Source of the DNA: Sphingomonas sp. ID1715
GTDB lineage: Bacteria; Pseudomonadota; Alphaproteobacteria; Sphingomonadales; Sphingomonadaceae
DNA: 64,000 bases
Assembly (NCBI RefSeq): GCF_013044515.1
Contig: NZ_JABEPR010000003.1
Span: 1-64,000 of the forward strand
Direction of reading: 5' to 3'
Shown: positions 16,920-26,469 of the stretch, piece by piece
Numbering within the stretch: position 1 is the stretch's first letter
How the letters are laid out: each line of letters opens with the position of its first letter
The notes under the pieces: model-generated
Databases searched by the model: none
Seen by the model: the letters and a program-made list of their open reading frames with translations, nothing else
Told to the model about the DNA's origin: nothing
Position numbers and translations under genes: made by a program

Positions 16920-17984
16920 ATGGCGGTAGAGGCGGATCGCGTGATCTCCCGCGATCTTCTCGCCTGGTATGACCTGCACGCCCGCACGCTGCCGTGGCGC
17001 AGCCCGCCCAGCGCGCCGCCGCCAGACCCCTATGCGGTCTGGCTGTCCGAGGTGATGCTGCAGCAGACCACCGTCGCGGCGGTGAAACCCTATTACGAAG
17101 CCTTCCTCCGTCGCTGGCCGAGCGTCGCCGATCTGGCCGCGGCGGAGGATGCTGAGGTGATGAGCGCCTGGGCCGGCCTGGGCTATTATAGCCGCGCGCG
17201 CAACCTGCTCGCCTGCGCCCGAGCGATCGTGCGGGATCATCAAGGCCGCTTCCCTGCCACCGCGGCCGAACTGCGGCGCCTGCCGGGCATCGGCGACTAT
17301 ACGGCGGCAGCGATCGCCGCGATCGCATTCGGCGAGGAGGTGGCCGTGGTCGACGGCAATGTCGAGCGGGTGGTCGCGCGGCTGTTCGCCATCGACACGC
17401 CATTGCCCGCGGCGAAGCCCCTGATCCGCGCGCGGGCCGCCGAACTGACGCCCGCCGATCGGCCGGGCGACCATGCGCAGGCGATGATGGACCTGGGCGC
17501 GACCATCTGCACGCCGCGCCGGCCCGCCTGCGCGATCTGTCCGGTGCGGAGCGACTGCGCCGCCTTCGCTGCCGGCATTCAGGAAGACCTGCCGGTCAAG
17601 GCGTCCAAAGGTGTCAGGCCGCACCGTCGCGGCTTCGCCTTCTGGGTCGAAGCCGAGGGGCACGTGCTGCTGGTAAGGCGACCGGCCAGGGGGTTGCTAG
17701 GCGGCATGCGCGCGCTCCCGACCAGCGCCTGGAACGACGCGCCTGAGATGGACGATGCGCCGGTGGCCGCCGATTGGTCCATCGTCGAAAAGCCAGTGCG
17801 CCACGTCTTCACGCACTTTTCCCTCGACCTGCAGGTAGCTATCGCCCGGGCAACGCGGGCGAACTTGGCTGAGGGAGAATGGTGGCCGATCGCAACGCTC
17901 TCGGAAGCGGGATTGCCGACGGTGTTTGACAAGGCCGCACGACGCGCCATGGAGCATCGCATGTCCTTGACTGCTTCATGCTGA
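16920..17984 (+). CDS. mutY: A/G-specific adenine glycosylase MutY
   Basis: 354-residue base-excision glycosylase removing A opposite 8-oxoG. The HhH motif is LPGIGDYTAAAIAAIAFG with the catalytic Asp in VVDGNVERV. The four iron-sulfur cysteines follow in CTPRRPACAICPVRSDC. The C-terminal NUDIX-like domain (about 225-354) recognises 8-oxoG. ATG 16920 is chosen because upstream sequence belongs to the divergent promoter. The stop overlaps nudC by 7 bases. Confidence 0.95.
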   Translation: MAVEADRVISRDLLAWYDLHARTLPWRSPPSAPPPDPYAVWLSEVMLQQTTVAAVKPYYEAFLRRWPSVADLAAAEDAEVMSAWAGLGYYSRARNLLACARAIVRDHQGRFPATAAELRRLPGIGDYTAAAIAAIAFGEEVAVVDGNVERVVARLFAIDTPLPAAKPLIRARAAELTPADRPGDHAQAMMDLGATICTPRRPACAICPVRSDCAAFAAGIQEDLPVKASKGVRPHRRGFAFWVEAEGHVLLVRRPARGLLGGMRALPTSAWNDAPEMDDAPVAADWSIVEKPVRHVFTHFSLDLQVAIARATRANLAEGEWWPIATLSEAGLPTVFDKAARRAMEHRMSLTASC

Positions 17985-18853
17985 TCCCCGGCCTGACCGG
18001 CTCGCCGCTCGACCGCGCCGACACCCTCCGCACCAATCCCGAAGCGCTCGGCGCCGCGATGGGCGACTGGCGCTCGCGCCTGTTGCGGCTGGACGGCATC
18101 GACCCGGTGCTGGGTGACGATGGGCGGCTTACGTGGGGCAGCCTCGCTGAAGCCGGGGAAGAGGCGGAGCTGCTGCTGCTCGGCCTGCACGAGGGGCGCG
18201 CGCATTTCGCCGCGCTCGACTACCGCATGCCGGAAGCAGCGGGTCGGTCGATGGCGATCTTCCGCGCGCTCGAGCTGCTGCCGCCTGAGGAAGCGTCCAC
18301 CTATGCCGCCGCGCGCAGCCTGATCGACTGGCATTTGCGGCACCGTTTCTGCGCGCGGTGCGGAAGCGGCGACACGGCCATCTATCGCGGTGGCTGGGGC
18401 CGGAAGTGCGGCCAGTGCGCGACCGAGCATTTCCCCCGCGTCGATCCCGTAGTGATCATGCTCGCCGAGCATGAGGGCCGCGTGCTGGTCGGCCGGCAGC
18501 CACGTTACCCCAAGGGTCGCTATTCGGCGCTCGCCGGCTTTGTCGAGCCCGGCGAATCGGTCGAGGAAGCGGTCGCGCGCGAGCTGTGGGAGGAGGCCGG
18601 GCTGAAGGTACGCGATGTGCGCTACATCGTCAGCCAGCCCTGGCCCTTCCCGTCATCGCTGATGATGGCCTGTATGGCCGCGACCGACGATCCCGCGCTC
18701 ACCATCGACACCACCGAGCTGGAAGACGCCTTCTGGGTCGATCGCGCGGGCGTCGCGGCATCGATCGCGGGTGATGCGGGAGCCCCGTTCCTGCCGCCGC
18801 CGCCTTATGCGATCGCGCACACGCTGTTCAGCTGGTGGCTGGACCAGAACTGA
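17978..18853 (+). CDS. nudC: NADH pyrophosphatase / RNA deNADding hydrolase NudC
   Basis: 291 residues. A zinc site is visible as CARCGS and CGQC (about 125-150). The Nudix box GFVEPGESVEEAVARELWEE runs on into AGL, and SQPWPFPSSLM is the NADH-specific signature following it. The enzyme hydrolyses NAD(H) and removes NAD caps from RNA. The start overlaps mutY, giving a two-gene DNA/nucleotide repair operon. Confidence 0.95.
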   Translation: MLIPGLTGSPLDRADTLRTNPEALGAAMGDWRSRLLRLDGIDPVLGDDGRLTWGSLAEAGEEAELLLLGLHEGRAHFAALDYRMPEAAGRSMAIFRALELLPPEEASTYAAARSLIDWHLRHRFCARCGSGDTAIYRGGWGRKCGQCATEHFPRVDPVVIMLAEHEGRVLVGRQPRYPKGRYSALAGFVEPGESVEEAVARELWEEAGLKVRDVRYIVSQPWPFPSSLMMACMAATDDPALTIDTTELEDAFWVDRAGVAASIAGDAGAPFLPPPPYAIAHTLFSWWLDQN

Positions 18854-18856
18854 GGA

Positions 18857-19741
18857 TCAGCCGCGCTTGCGCGCCTGAGGATAGGTGCCGAGCATCCGCA
18901 CCGAACGAGCGTGGAAGTTGAGTTCCTCCAGCGCCCGGTCGACCGGCGCATCGCCGGGAGCGCCCTCGATATCCGTGTAGAACTCGGTCGCGGCAAAGCT
19001 GGCGCCGCGCTGATAGCTCTCCAGCTTGGTCATGTTGATGCCGTTGGTCGCGAAGCAGCCGAGCGCCTTGTACAGCGCGGCGGGCACGTTGTTCACCTGA
19101 AAGATGAAGCTGGTCATCAGCGGACCCCGCTCGGGCCGCCGCGCCTCGCGCGCGAGGATCAGGAAGCGGGTGGTGTTGTCGGCCTCGTCCGCGATCTCAT
19201 TCGCCAGCACGTCGAGCCCGTAGATTTCGGCCGCAAAGGCCGGAGCGATGGCAGCGATGCCCCAGTCCTGCATCTCCGCGACTGCCGCGACCGCCGCCGC
19301 CGTGTCGGCATAGTCGATCGGGCGCATGCCACGCGCGCGCAACCATTTGCGGCTCTGGCCGAGCGCCTGCGGGTGGCTCATCACTTCGCGGATCTCGTGC
19401 CCCGCCTTGCCGATCAGCGCCGGCACGATCGGCAGGAAATGCTCGCCGACAATGGCGAGGCCCGACTCCGGCAGCAGGAAGTGGATGTCGGCGACACGGC
19501 CGTGCACGGAATTCTCGATCGGGATCATGGCCGTGCTTGCCCGCCCCTCCTTCACTGCCTCCAGCGCATCCTCAAAGCTGAAGCAGGGCAAAGGCAGGCC
19601 GTCCGGGAAATGCTCGATCAGCGCGCGGTGCGAGTTGGCACCCGGCGCACCCTGGAACGCGACGGCGCGCGCGGGGTCGGCTTCGGCGGCCGCCCACATC
19701 TGCGCGACCAGAGTGCGCGCCGGTTCGGGATAATTCTCCAT
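18857..19741 (-). CDS. pheA: Prephenate dehydratase
   Basis: 294-residue monofunctional prephenate dehydratase, forming phenylpyruvate for phenylalanine synthesis. The catalytic TTRF motif appears in DEADNTTRFLILAREA. The ESYQRG-type regulatory ACT domain follows (about 205-285, NGINMTKLESYQRGASFAATEFY in parts), giving feedback by Phe. No chorismate mutase domain is present. ATG 19741 (MENYPEPAR) is chosen since the upstream frame overlaps the promoter of the divergent cytochrome gene. Confidence 0.94.
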   Translation of the reverse strand: MENYPEPARTLVAQMWAAAEADPARAVAFQGAPGANSHRALIEHFPDGLPLPCFSFEDALEAVKEGRASTAMIPIENSVHGRVADIHFLLPESGLAIVGEHFLPIVPALIGKAGHEIREVMSHPQALGQSRKWLRARGMRPIDYADTAAAVAAVAEMQDWGIAAIAPAFAAEIYGLDVLANEIADEADNTTRFLILAREARRPERGPLMTSFIFQVNNVPAALYKALGCFATNGINMTKLESYQRGASFAATEFYTDIEGAPGDAPVDRALEELNFHARSVRMLGTYPQARKRG

Positions 19742-19871
19742 GACGGGTGCGCCGTTAGGGGCTTTCTCGGCGCCTGCAAAGCCGCGGCGCTTGCGGGCCG
19801 CGTGGGCTCTTTCTAAAGGAGGCCGCAAATTTCCTGAGCGCGGCCCTTCCGGGCCTTCAAGAGGACATGGA

Positions 19872-20564
19872 ATGAACGACCGCAACAACACGATCGCCGG
19901 CTGGGTTTTGGGTGCCGGCATCGTGGCGCTGGGCGCCGGGATCGTGACCAGCGAACTGTTCCACGCCGAACGCCCGGAGAAGATGGGCTATCCGATCGAG
20001 GGCGTCGCGGCCGAAGGCGGCGGCGGCGAGGCCGAACAGCCGATCGAGGCACTGCTCGCCACCGCCGATCCGGCGAACGGGGCGAAGGTGTTCCAGAAAT
20101 GCGCGGCCTGCCATACGGCGACCAAGGGCGGCGCCAATGGCGTCGGCCCGAACCTTTGGGGCGTGCTCGGCAAGCCGCACGGCCATGTGCCCGGCTTCGC
20201 CTATTCCTCGGCGCTGACGGGCAAGCCGGGCAACTGGGACTGGACGAACCTCAGCGAGTGGCTGAAAAGCCCGCGCAAATATGCCGAGGGCACCAAGATG
20301 ACCTTTGCCGGCCTGTCGAACGGCAAGGACCGGGCGGACGTGATCGCCTATTTGAACCAGCAGAGCGACGGTCCGCTGCCGCTGCCCACCGCCCCCGCCG
20401 CCGGCAAGGCTGAAGGCGACGCGCCGGGCGGCGAAGCAGGCAAGTCGGCCGATGTCGGCGCCTCGCCGGTCGATACGCCGGCGACCGGTGCCGTCACCGC
20501 CGATCCTGCAGCCAAGCGCCAGTTCGAAACCAAGAGCGACATGCCGGCGGTCGAGAAGAAGTAA
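19872..20564 (+). CDS. Membrane-anchored c-type cytochrome (cytochrome c552/CycM-like)
   Basis: 230 residues. An uncleaved N-terminal hydrophobic anchor (about 9-28) precedes a class I cytochrome c domain with CAACH heme attachment (about residues 78-82) and axial Met in TKMTFAGL. A Pro/Ala/Gly-rich acidic tail of about 70 residues follows. Such CycM proteins carry electrons from the bc1 complex to the aa3 oxidase; the oxidase genes are at 54-60 kb. An AAGAGG site precedes ATG 19872. Confidence 0.9.
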   Translation: MNDRNNTIAGWVLGAGIVALGAGIVTSELFHAERPEKMGYPIEGVAAEGGGGEAEQPIEALLATADPANGAKVFQKCAACHTATKGGANGVGPNLWGVLGKPHGHVPGFAYSSALTGKPGNWDWTNLSEWLKSPRKYAEGTKMTFAGLSNGKDRADVIAYLNQQSDGPLPLPTAPAAGKAEGDAPGGEAGKSADVGASPVDTPATGAVTADPAAKRQFETKSDMPAVEKK

Positions 20565-20573
20565 CGCCCCGTA

Positions 20574-20656
20574 GCCGCGCTCCTGCGCAGGCAGGAGCCC
20601 TGTTCACGCGCTTGCATCTCATCCGACCGGGGCTCCTGCCTGCGCAGGAGCGCGGC
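20574..20656. repeat. REP-like palindrome (bi-hairpin family), 27-bp arms
   Basis: 20574-20600 (GCCGCGCTCCTGCGCAGGCA then GGAGCCC) is exactly complementary to 20630-20656. Each arm is itself a small hairpin, TCCTGCGCAGGCAGGA-type. It fills the gap between the convergent cytochrome and purA genes and may terminate both. It shares the CCTGCGcAGGCAGG layout with the copy at 63883-63958. Confidence 0.82.
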
Positions 20657-20667
20657 CATATGATCGT

Positions 20668-21957
20668 CTAGTCGGCGAACGGGTCGCGAACCAAGATCGT
20701 GTCCTCGCGTTCCGGGCTCGTCGACACGAGCGCGACGGGGCAACGGATCAGCTCCTCGATACGACGGATATATTTGATCGCCTGCGCGGGCAGTTGTGCC
20801 CAGCTGCGCGCGCCGCCGGTCGTTTCGCTCCAGCCCTCGATCTCCTCATAGATCGGCTCCACCGAGGCCTGGTCGGCGGCATGGGAGGGAAAGTGATCGA
20901 GCGTGCGGTCGCCCAGCCGGTAACCGGTGCAGATGCGGATCGTCTCCAGCCCGTCGAGCACGTCGAGCTTGGTCAGCGCGACGCCGGTGACGCCGGACAC
21001 CGCCGCCGACTGCCGCACCAACACCGCGTCAAACCAGCCGCAGCGACGCTTGCGGCCAGTCACCGTGCCGAACTCGCGCCCACGCTCGCCGAGCCGCTGA
21101 CCGATTTCGTCGTCCAGTTCGGTTGGAAACGGACCCGACCCGACCCGCGTCGTATAGGCCTTCACGATCCCCAATACGAAACCGACCGCCCCCGGCCCCA
21201 GGCCCGAGCCGCCGGCGGCGGTGCCGGCAATGGTGTTGGACGAGGTGACGAACGGATAGGTGCCGTGATCCACGTCCAGCAGCGTGCCTTGCGCGCCTTC
21301 GAACAGGATGCGACGCCCTCGGGCACGCGCCTCGTTCAGGTCCAGCCAGACCGGCTTGGCGAATTGCAGCACGAAGTCGGCGATCCCGCGCAGTTCTGAG
21401 ACCAGCCGTGCGCGGTCGATCGGCGGCTCGCCGAAGCCCGCGCGCAGGGCGTCGTGATGCGCCGTCAGCCGGTCCAACTGCGGGCCGAGATCGTCGAGAT
21501 GGGCCAAGTCGCAGACGCGGATCGCGCGCCGGCCGACCTTGTCCTCATAGGCGGGGCCGATGCCGCGCCGCGTCGTGCCGATCTTGCCCGCGCCGCTCGC
21601 ATCCTCGCGCAGCGCATCGAGATCGCGGTGGAAGGGCAGGATCAGCGCGCAATTGTCTGCGATCGACAGGGTTCGCGGGGTAACTTCCACGCCCTGAGCC
21701 TGCAGCTTCTCGACCTCCGCCTTCAGCGCCCAGGGGTCGAGCACCACGCCATTGCCGATCACCGAGGGCGTGCCGCGCACGATGCCCGAGGGCAGCAGCG
21801 ACAGCTTGTACACCTCGTTGCCGATGACCAGCGTGTGGCCGGCATTGTGCCCGCCCTGGAAGCGCACGACCATGTCCGCCCGCTCAGCAAGCCAGTCGAC
21901 GATCTTTCCCTTGCCCTCGTCGCCCCATTGCGCGCCGATCACCGTGACGTTGGCCAC
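20668..21957 (-). CDS. purA: Adenylosuccinate synthetase
   Basis: 429-residue enzyme joining IMP and aspartate with GTP in AMP synthesis. The N-terminal GTP loop [13 protein letters not shown], the catalytic Asp/His in GHNAGHTLV and the [13 protein letters not shown] and TYPFVTSSN segments are all present. Length matches the family. It stands as a single leftward gene here. Confidence 0.97.
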   Translation of the reverse strand: MANVTVIGAQWGDEGKGKIVDWLAERADMVVRFQGGHNAGHTLVIGNEVYKLSLLPSGIVRGTPSVIGNGVVLDPWALKAEVEKLQAQGVEVTPRTLSIADNCALILPFHRDLDALREDASGAGKIGTTRRGIGPAYEDKVGRRAIRVCDLAHLDDLGPQLDRLTAHHDALRAGFGEPPIDRARLVSELRGIADFVLQFAKPVWLDLNEARARGRRILFEGAQGTLLDVDHGTYPFVTSSNTIAGTAAGGSGLGPGAVGFVLGIVKAYTTRVGSGPFPTELDDEIGQRLGERGREFGTVTGRKRRCGWFDAVLVRQSAAVSGVTGVALTKLDVLDGLETIRICTGYRLGDRTLDHFPSHAADQASVEPIYEEIEGWSETTGGARSWAQLPAQAIKYIRRIEELIRCPVALVSTSPEREDTILVRDPFAD

Positions 21958-22007
21958 CGCATTCTCCCTAGTGCGGGGCGTGGCCTAGTCGGGACGGGCG
22001 CGCAGGT

Positions 22008-22706
22008 CTAGGCGGCGCGCAGCTTCCCCGACGGCGCACGCCGGGCGGCCGTGCCGGCGAGGCCGAAGCCGGCGATCATCAGCGCCCAGCTCGCCGGCTC
22101 CGGCACGCCGTTCGGCACGACCAGTTGCGCCGACCTGACATCCGCAGCCAGCCAGTAAAGATGGGAAAAGCTGCCGTCGCCCCGCGCCTGATAGTGCCAG
22201 AAGGACGCGGTCCCGATCACGTTCTGATTGACGAACGGATCGGTCAGGATGTGGCTGTTCGGTGCGTAGGAGGTCGCGTTGATCGACGCGGCCCAATATT
22301 TTTGGTTGCCGAACCCGCCATCGAAGGAGATCGACCAGGCGCCGGCACTCTGGTTGCCGGAGCGCGCGACGGTGTTGTTGTAGAGGTCCGTGTCGAGGCG
22401 CACGGCATTGTCCGTTACGCCGTTCACGGTCAGGGACCAGCGGCGGATCGGCCCGATCGCATAGCCGATGCCGCTCAGCTGGCTATAGCCGGGCACCACG
22501 GCGAGCGAGCCGATCGCCGTGTCGAAGGTCAGATCATAGACATAGTCGAGCCCCGGCGTGAGCGGACCATTGATGTCCGGGACGCCGAATGGGTCGTTCG
22601 AATAATGGACATAGTTGAGCTGGCCGGTGAAGCGGACGGTGACTTCCTCCGCCTGGGCCGGCACCGCCACCCCCGCCAACAGCAAAGCAGCAAGCAAAAC
22701 GCGCAT
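22008..22706 (-). CDS. PEP-CTERM sorting-domain protein
   Basis: 232-residue exported protein with a cleavable signal peptide (to about AQA, residue 18) and a C-terminal PEP-CTERM tag VPEPASWALMIAGFGLAGTA followed by basic residues. Such tags are processed by exosortase and usually mark surface or matrix proteins. The central region is beta-rich with no recognised domain. ATG 22706, with GGGGGAG 8 bases upstream, is preferred over the ATG at 22778. It separates purA from hisZ. Confidence 0.85.
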   Translation of the reverse strand: MRVLLAALLLAGVAVPAQAEEVTVRFTGQLNYVHYSNDPFGVPDINGPLTPGLDYVYDLTFDTAIGSLAVVPGYSQLSGIGYAIGPIRRWSLTVNGVTDNAVRLDTDLYNNTVARSGNQSAGAWSISFDGGFGNQKYWAASINATSYAPNSHILTDPFVNQNVIGTASFWHYQARGDGSFSHLYWLAADVRSAQLVVPNGVPEPASWALMIAGFGLAGTAARRAPSGKLRAA

Positions 22707-22826
22707 CGACAAAACTCCCCCTGAACCGAGCGCGGGGGTAAGAGAGAGCAGGCATAGCCAATAGGATGAATTCGACATTGGCGAGTCCCTGTCTCATTCT
22801 GCGACAGACGTGGAAGCGGAGGGAGA

Positions 22827-23717
22827 ATGCGAGCAATGCTGGGACTGTCCGCGCTGCTGCTCGCCGCCGCAACGCCCGCGATCGTCGAGCAGACGGGGCC
22901 GCACATACTCGTCGCGGGACCGATCGTCGTGCAGAGCCTGACTTATGGGCCGGAGCCGCGCCAGGGCCTTGAGCTCTTCACCCGGGAACGCGCCGGCCGC
23001 GGGCCGCTGATCGTCTATCTGCATGGCGGTGGCTGGAGCGCGGGTTCGCCCAGGGACGGCGCGCGCGGAGCGCAGGCGGAGCATTGGACCAGCCTCGGCT
23101 ATGCCTATGCGACGGTCGCTTATCGTTACGTGCCGATCGTCACCGCCGAGGAGCAGTTGCGCGACATCGCCAAGGCGATCGCCTTTCTGCGCCGCCAGCG
23201 GGGTGTGGATGGCCGTCGCATCATCCTGATCGGCCACAGCTCGGGCGCGACGATGGCAGCGCAGCTCGGCACCGACCCGCAGTGGCTCGAAGGCGCCAGG
23301 GTGCCGTTCGCCGATCTGAAGGCGGTGGTGCTGCTCGATCCTTCGGTGCTCGACATCGCGCCGCTGATGGCCGCGGCGGAGGCGCCCGCTGTCGAACGCT
23401 ATTTCCGTCCGGCTTTCGGCGACGACCCGGTGCGTTGGTCGCAGCTGTCACCGATCAAGCAGGTCGGCGCGCGTGATGCGCCCGCTTGGGCGATCCTTAC
23501 CGATGCCAACAACGTGTTCGCGGCGGCCCAAGGAGGCGACTTCGCCGCCGCGCTAATCGGCGCCGGCGCGAAGGAAGCGCGGGTGACGCCGATTCCGGAC
23601 ACCAGCCACATGCAGCTCAACAACCAGATCGGCCAGACTGACGATCGCGCCACGGCCGCGATCGACGCGTTTCTCGCCCGTGCCTTGCCCGAGATGCAGC
23701 GGCCCCGATTCAGGTGA
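22827..23717 (+). CDS. Secreted alpha/beta-hydrolase (carboxylesterase type)
   Basis: 296 residues with a signal peptide (about 1-18). The oxyanion-hole motif is HGGGW and the nucleophile elbow is GHSSGA, as in the hormone-sensitive-lipase/BD-FAE group. Asp and the catalytic His are likely in LTDANN and DTSHMQLN. The substrate is unknown. Start is ATG 22827 after GGAGGGA; an in-frame ATG at 22836 is possible. It converges with hisZ, overlapping by 8 bases. Confidence 0.85.
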   Translation: MRAMLGLSALLLAAATPAIVEQTGPHILVAGPIVVQSLTYGPEPRQGLELFTRERAGRGPLIVYLHGGGWSAGSPRDGARGAQAEHWTSLGYAYATVAYRYVPIVTAEEQLRDIAKAIAFLRRQRGVDGRRIILIGHSSGATMAAQLGTDPQWLEGARVPFADLKAVVLLDPSVLDIAPLMAAAEAPAVERYFRPAFGDDPVRWSQLSPIKQVGARDAPAWAILTDANNVFAAAQGGDFAAALIGAGAKEARVTPIPDTSHMQLNNQIGQTDDRATAAIDAFLARALPEMQRPRFR

Positions 23718-24807
23718 GCGAAACCGGCTCCCTGCCCTGAAGCATATGGCTGCAGCCCTGCGCCGTGCATGAATCGCCTAGCGCCGCGACGGTGATCCAC
23801 CCCTGTTGGCGCAGGCTGGCGGCCGCATCCGCATCGTGGCCGAGCGGCAGGAACAGGCGGCGCACCGGAGCTTCCGAGGTGACCCGATCCAGCAGCGGAT
23901 CGGGATAGATGGAGAAGCCGACGGCCGGCTCCTCGCGGCCATCCTCGTGCAGGATGGTATAGCTTCCGCCACGCCCGATCTCACCCGCCAGCCCTTCGGC
24001 GAAGAGCGAGAAGCCGAGCCAGCTCTGATATTCGAAGCCGTGCCTCTCCGTCGGATCGAGCGTAACGTTCGCCACTCCCTGCAGGCGGGCGGCGATCTGC
24101 TGGAGCGCGTCGAGCCGTCCGCCGAGCTTCGCCGAATAAGGCCGCAGCCGGGCGACCGACGCCTCGAACGATCCCGCGGCAGCGACCAGCGGCAGATAGG
24201 CCTCGGCGCCGAGCGCCGTCAGGCCCCCCGCATCCTTGGCATCGAGCAGCGCGCGGACCTTGGCCGTGGTCGGGGCGTCGAGCGGCAGCGGACCCGCCGC
24301 GAGCGTCTCCACCAGATCTGGCAAAGTCAGATCGACGGTGATACCGCGCGCGCCCGCCGCCTTCAGCGCCTCAACGGCGAGGGCGACGATCTCGGCCGCC
24401 GCTGCGGCGCTGTCGCGACCGATCAGCTCGGCGCCGATCTGGGTCATCTCGCGTTCCGGCCGCAGTTGCGACGCGCGCAGCTTCACCACCGGCCCGCCAT
24501 AGGAGAGGCGCAGCGGTCGCGGCCGGCCGGCCAGCCGAGTCGCCGCGATGCGGCCGACCTGCGTGGTGATGTCAGGACGCAAGGCGAGCGTCCGCTGAGA
24601 CAGCGGATCGACGACGCGCAACAGGTCGCGCGCCGTGCCCGCCTTCAACCGGCCGACCAGCGACTCCTCATATTCGGCGAGCGGCGGCGCGACCCGTTCA
24701 TAGCCATGCGCCCGAATGGCATCGAGCGCGGCCCGCAGCATCGCGGCGCCCGCCTCCGCCTGGGGCGGCAAGCGGTCGCGCAAGCCCTCGGGCAGCAGGG
24801 CCGTCAC
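23710..24807 (-). CDS. hisZ: ATP phosphoribosyltransferase regulatory subunit HisZ
   Basis: 365-residue HisRS-like protein without tRNA-charging function; it activates short-form HisG in histidine synthesis. It starts MTALLPEGLRDRLPPQAEAG and contains the class II aaRS motif region LALRPDITTQVGRI. The motif 2/3 segments typical of true HisRS are degenerate. The start overlaps the serA stop (ATGA), so it is translated from the ser operon. No hisG is in the window. Confidence 0.92.
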   Translation of the reverse strand: MTALLPEGLRDRLPPQAEAGAAMLRAALDAIRAHGYERVAPPLAEYEESLVGRLKAGTARDLLRVVDPLSQRTLALRPDITTQVGRIAATRLAGRPRPLRLSYGGPVVKLRASQLRPEREMTQIGAELIGRDSAAAAAEIVALAVEALKAAGARGITVDLTLPDLVETLAAGPLPLDAPTTAKVRALLDAKDAGGLTALGAEAYLPLVAAAGSFEASVARLRPYSAKLGGRLDALQQIAARLQGVANVTLDPTERHGFEYQSWLGFSLFAEGLAGEIGRGGSYTILHEDGREEPAVGFSIYPDPLLDRVTSEAPVRRLFLPLGHDADAAASLRQQGWITVAALGDSCTAQGCSHMLQGREPVSLT

Positions 24808-26384
24808 GAAAACAGCAGCGGCTTCACGCGCTTGACGCCCGGAAGGCGGCAGAGCGTGTCGAGCACCGGCTCGGGCACGGGGGAGTCGACCGACAGCAGC
24901 AGCACCGCTTCACCGCCCGCGGCGCGGCGGCCGAGATGGAAGGTACCGATGTTGACGCCCGCATCGCCCAGCGTGGTGCCGATGCGGCCGATAAAGCCGG
25001 GCGAATCCTCGTTCACCACATAGAGCATCGGCCCGGCAAGATCGGCCTCGACCTTGATCCCGAACAGCTCGACGAGACGCGGATTCTGGTCGCCGAACAG
25101 GGTGCCGGCGACCGAGCGCTCGCCTTCAGAGGTGGCGACCGAAACGCGCAGCAGAGTGTGATAATCGCCCTCGCGGTCGTGACGGACTTCGCGCACGTCG
25201 AGCCCGCGCTCCTTCGCCATGAACGGTGCGTTCACCATGTTCACCGTGTCCGAAAAGACGCGCATCAGCCCGGCCAGCACGGCGCCGGTGATCGGCTTCT
25301 GATTGAGTTCGGCGGCAGCGCCTTCCACCTCGATATTGATGGAGGTCAGGCCGCCATGCGAAAGCTGCCCGACGAGCGAGCCGAGCTTTTCCGCCAGTGC
25401 CATATAGGGGCGCAGGCGCGGCGCATCCTCGGCCGACACGGACGGCGTGTTGAGCGCGTTGACGATCGCACCCGTCAGCAGAAAATCGGACATCTGCTCC
25501 GCCACCTGAATGGCGACATTGACCTGCGCTTCGTCGGTCGAGGCGCCGAGGTGCGGCGTCGAGATGAAGCCAGGCGTGCCGAACAGGGGCGACTCCTTGG
25601 CGGGCTCCTCAACGAACACGTCCAGGGCGGCGCCTGCGACATGACCGCTGTCGAGCGCATCCTTCAGCGCGGCCTCGTCGATCAGCCCGCCACGCGCGCA
25701 GTTGACGATCCGCACGCCCTTCCGGGTCTTGGCCAGATTTTCGCGGCTGAGGATGTTGCGGGTCTGGTCGGTCAGCGGCGTGTGCAGCGTGATGAAGTCG
25801 GCGCGGGCGAGCAGTTCGTCCAGCGTCACCTTCTCCACGCCCAGGTCGCGCGCGCGCTCAGCCGAGAGAAAGGGATCATAGGCGACCACCTTCATCTTGA
25901 GGCCGATCGCCCGGTCGGCAACGATCGAGCCGATGTTGCCGGCGCCGATCAGGCCGAGCGTCTTGCCGGAGACTTCGACGCCCATGAAGCGGTTCTTTTC
26001 CCACTTGCCGGCCTGGGTGGAGCGGTCGGCCTCCGGAATGTCCCGGGCGAGCGCGAACATCAGCGCGATCGCATGTTCGGCCGTGGTGATTGAGTTGCCG
26101 AACGGCGTGTTCATGACGACCACGCCCTTTGCCGACGCCGCCGGGATATCGACATTGTCGACGCCGATGCCGGCACGACCGACGACCTTGAGCCTGGTCG
26201 CGGCATTCAGCACGTCGCGTCCGACCTTGGTGGCGGAGCGGATGGCGAGGCCGTCATAATCGCCGATGATCGCGATCAGCTCATCCTTGGTGAGGCCGGG
26301 CTTCTCGTCGACCTCGACGCCCCGCTCGCGAAAGATGGCGGCGGCGCGGGGGTCCATTTTGTCGGAAATGAGGACTTTGGGCAT
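24804..26384 (-). CDS. serA: D-3-phosphoglycerate dehydrogenase
   Basis: 526-residue long-form SerA, first step of serine synthesis. The NAD-binding fold has GLIGAGNIGSIVADRA, the catalytic Arg lies in NCARGGLIDE and the His in STPHLGAST. The C-terminus holds the intervening ASB-like and ACT domains (about 450-526), where serine may inhibit. It is followed by hisZ and preceded by serC. Confidence 0.97.
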   Translation of the reverse strand: MPKVLISDKMDPRAAAIFRERGVEVDEKPGLTKDELIAIIGDYDGLAIRSATKVGRDVLNAATRLKVVGRAGIGVDNVDIPAASAKGVVVMNTPFGNSITTAEHAIALMFALARDIPEADRSTQAGKWEKNRFMGVEVSGKTLGLIGAGNIGSIVADRAIGLKMKVVAYDPFLSAERARDLGVEKVTLDELLARADFITLHTPLTDQTRNILSRENLAKTRKGVRIVNCARGGLIDEAALKDALDSGHVAGAALDVFVEEPAKESPLFGTPGFISTPHLGASTDEAQVNVAIQVAEQMSDFLLTGAIVNALNTPSVSAEDAPRLRPYMALAEKLGSLVGQLSHGGLTSINIEVEGAAAELNQKPITGAVLAGLMRVFSDTVNMVNAPFMAKERGLDVREVRHDREGDYHTLLRVSVATSEGERSVAGTLFGDQNPRLVELFGIKVEADLAGPMLYVVNEDSPGFIGRIGTTLGDAGVNIGTFHLGRRAAGGEAVLLLSVDSPVPEPVLDTLCRLPGVKRVKPLLFS

Positions 26385-26403
26385 GGGGTGTTCCTAACGG
26401 CGC

Positions 26404-26466
26404 GTTCCCCGGCGCAGGCCGGGGTCCATTGCGCATGAAGATGGGCCCCGGCTTTCGCCGGGGAAC
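26404..26466. repeat. REP-like bi-hairpin element between serC and serA
   Basis: GTTCCCCGGCG (26404-26414) pairs with CGCCGGGGAAC (26456-26466). Each half is also a short hairpin (CCCCGGC/GCCGGGG). The layout matches the elements at 20574, 36211 and 63883. It fills the serC-serA gap and overlaps the serC stop region by no coding bases except its last three before the stop codon context. Confidence 0.78.
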
Positions 26467-26469
26467 CGG

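Noticed and set aside
18857-19921. 60-residue N-terminal extension of PheA
   Set aside because: No similarity to the family; it overlaps the divergent promoter and the cytochrome start.
26404-26466. Terminator for serC
   Set aside because: Strong hairpins but no T-run, and serA-hisZ probably rely on read-through; classed as repeat.
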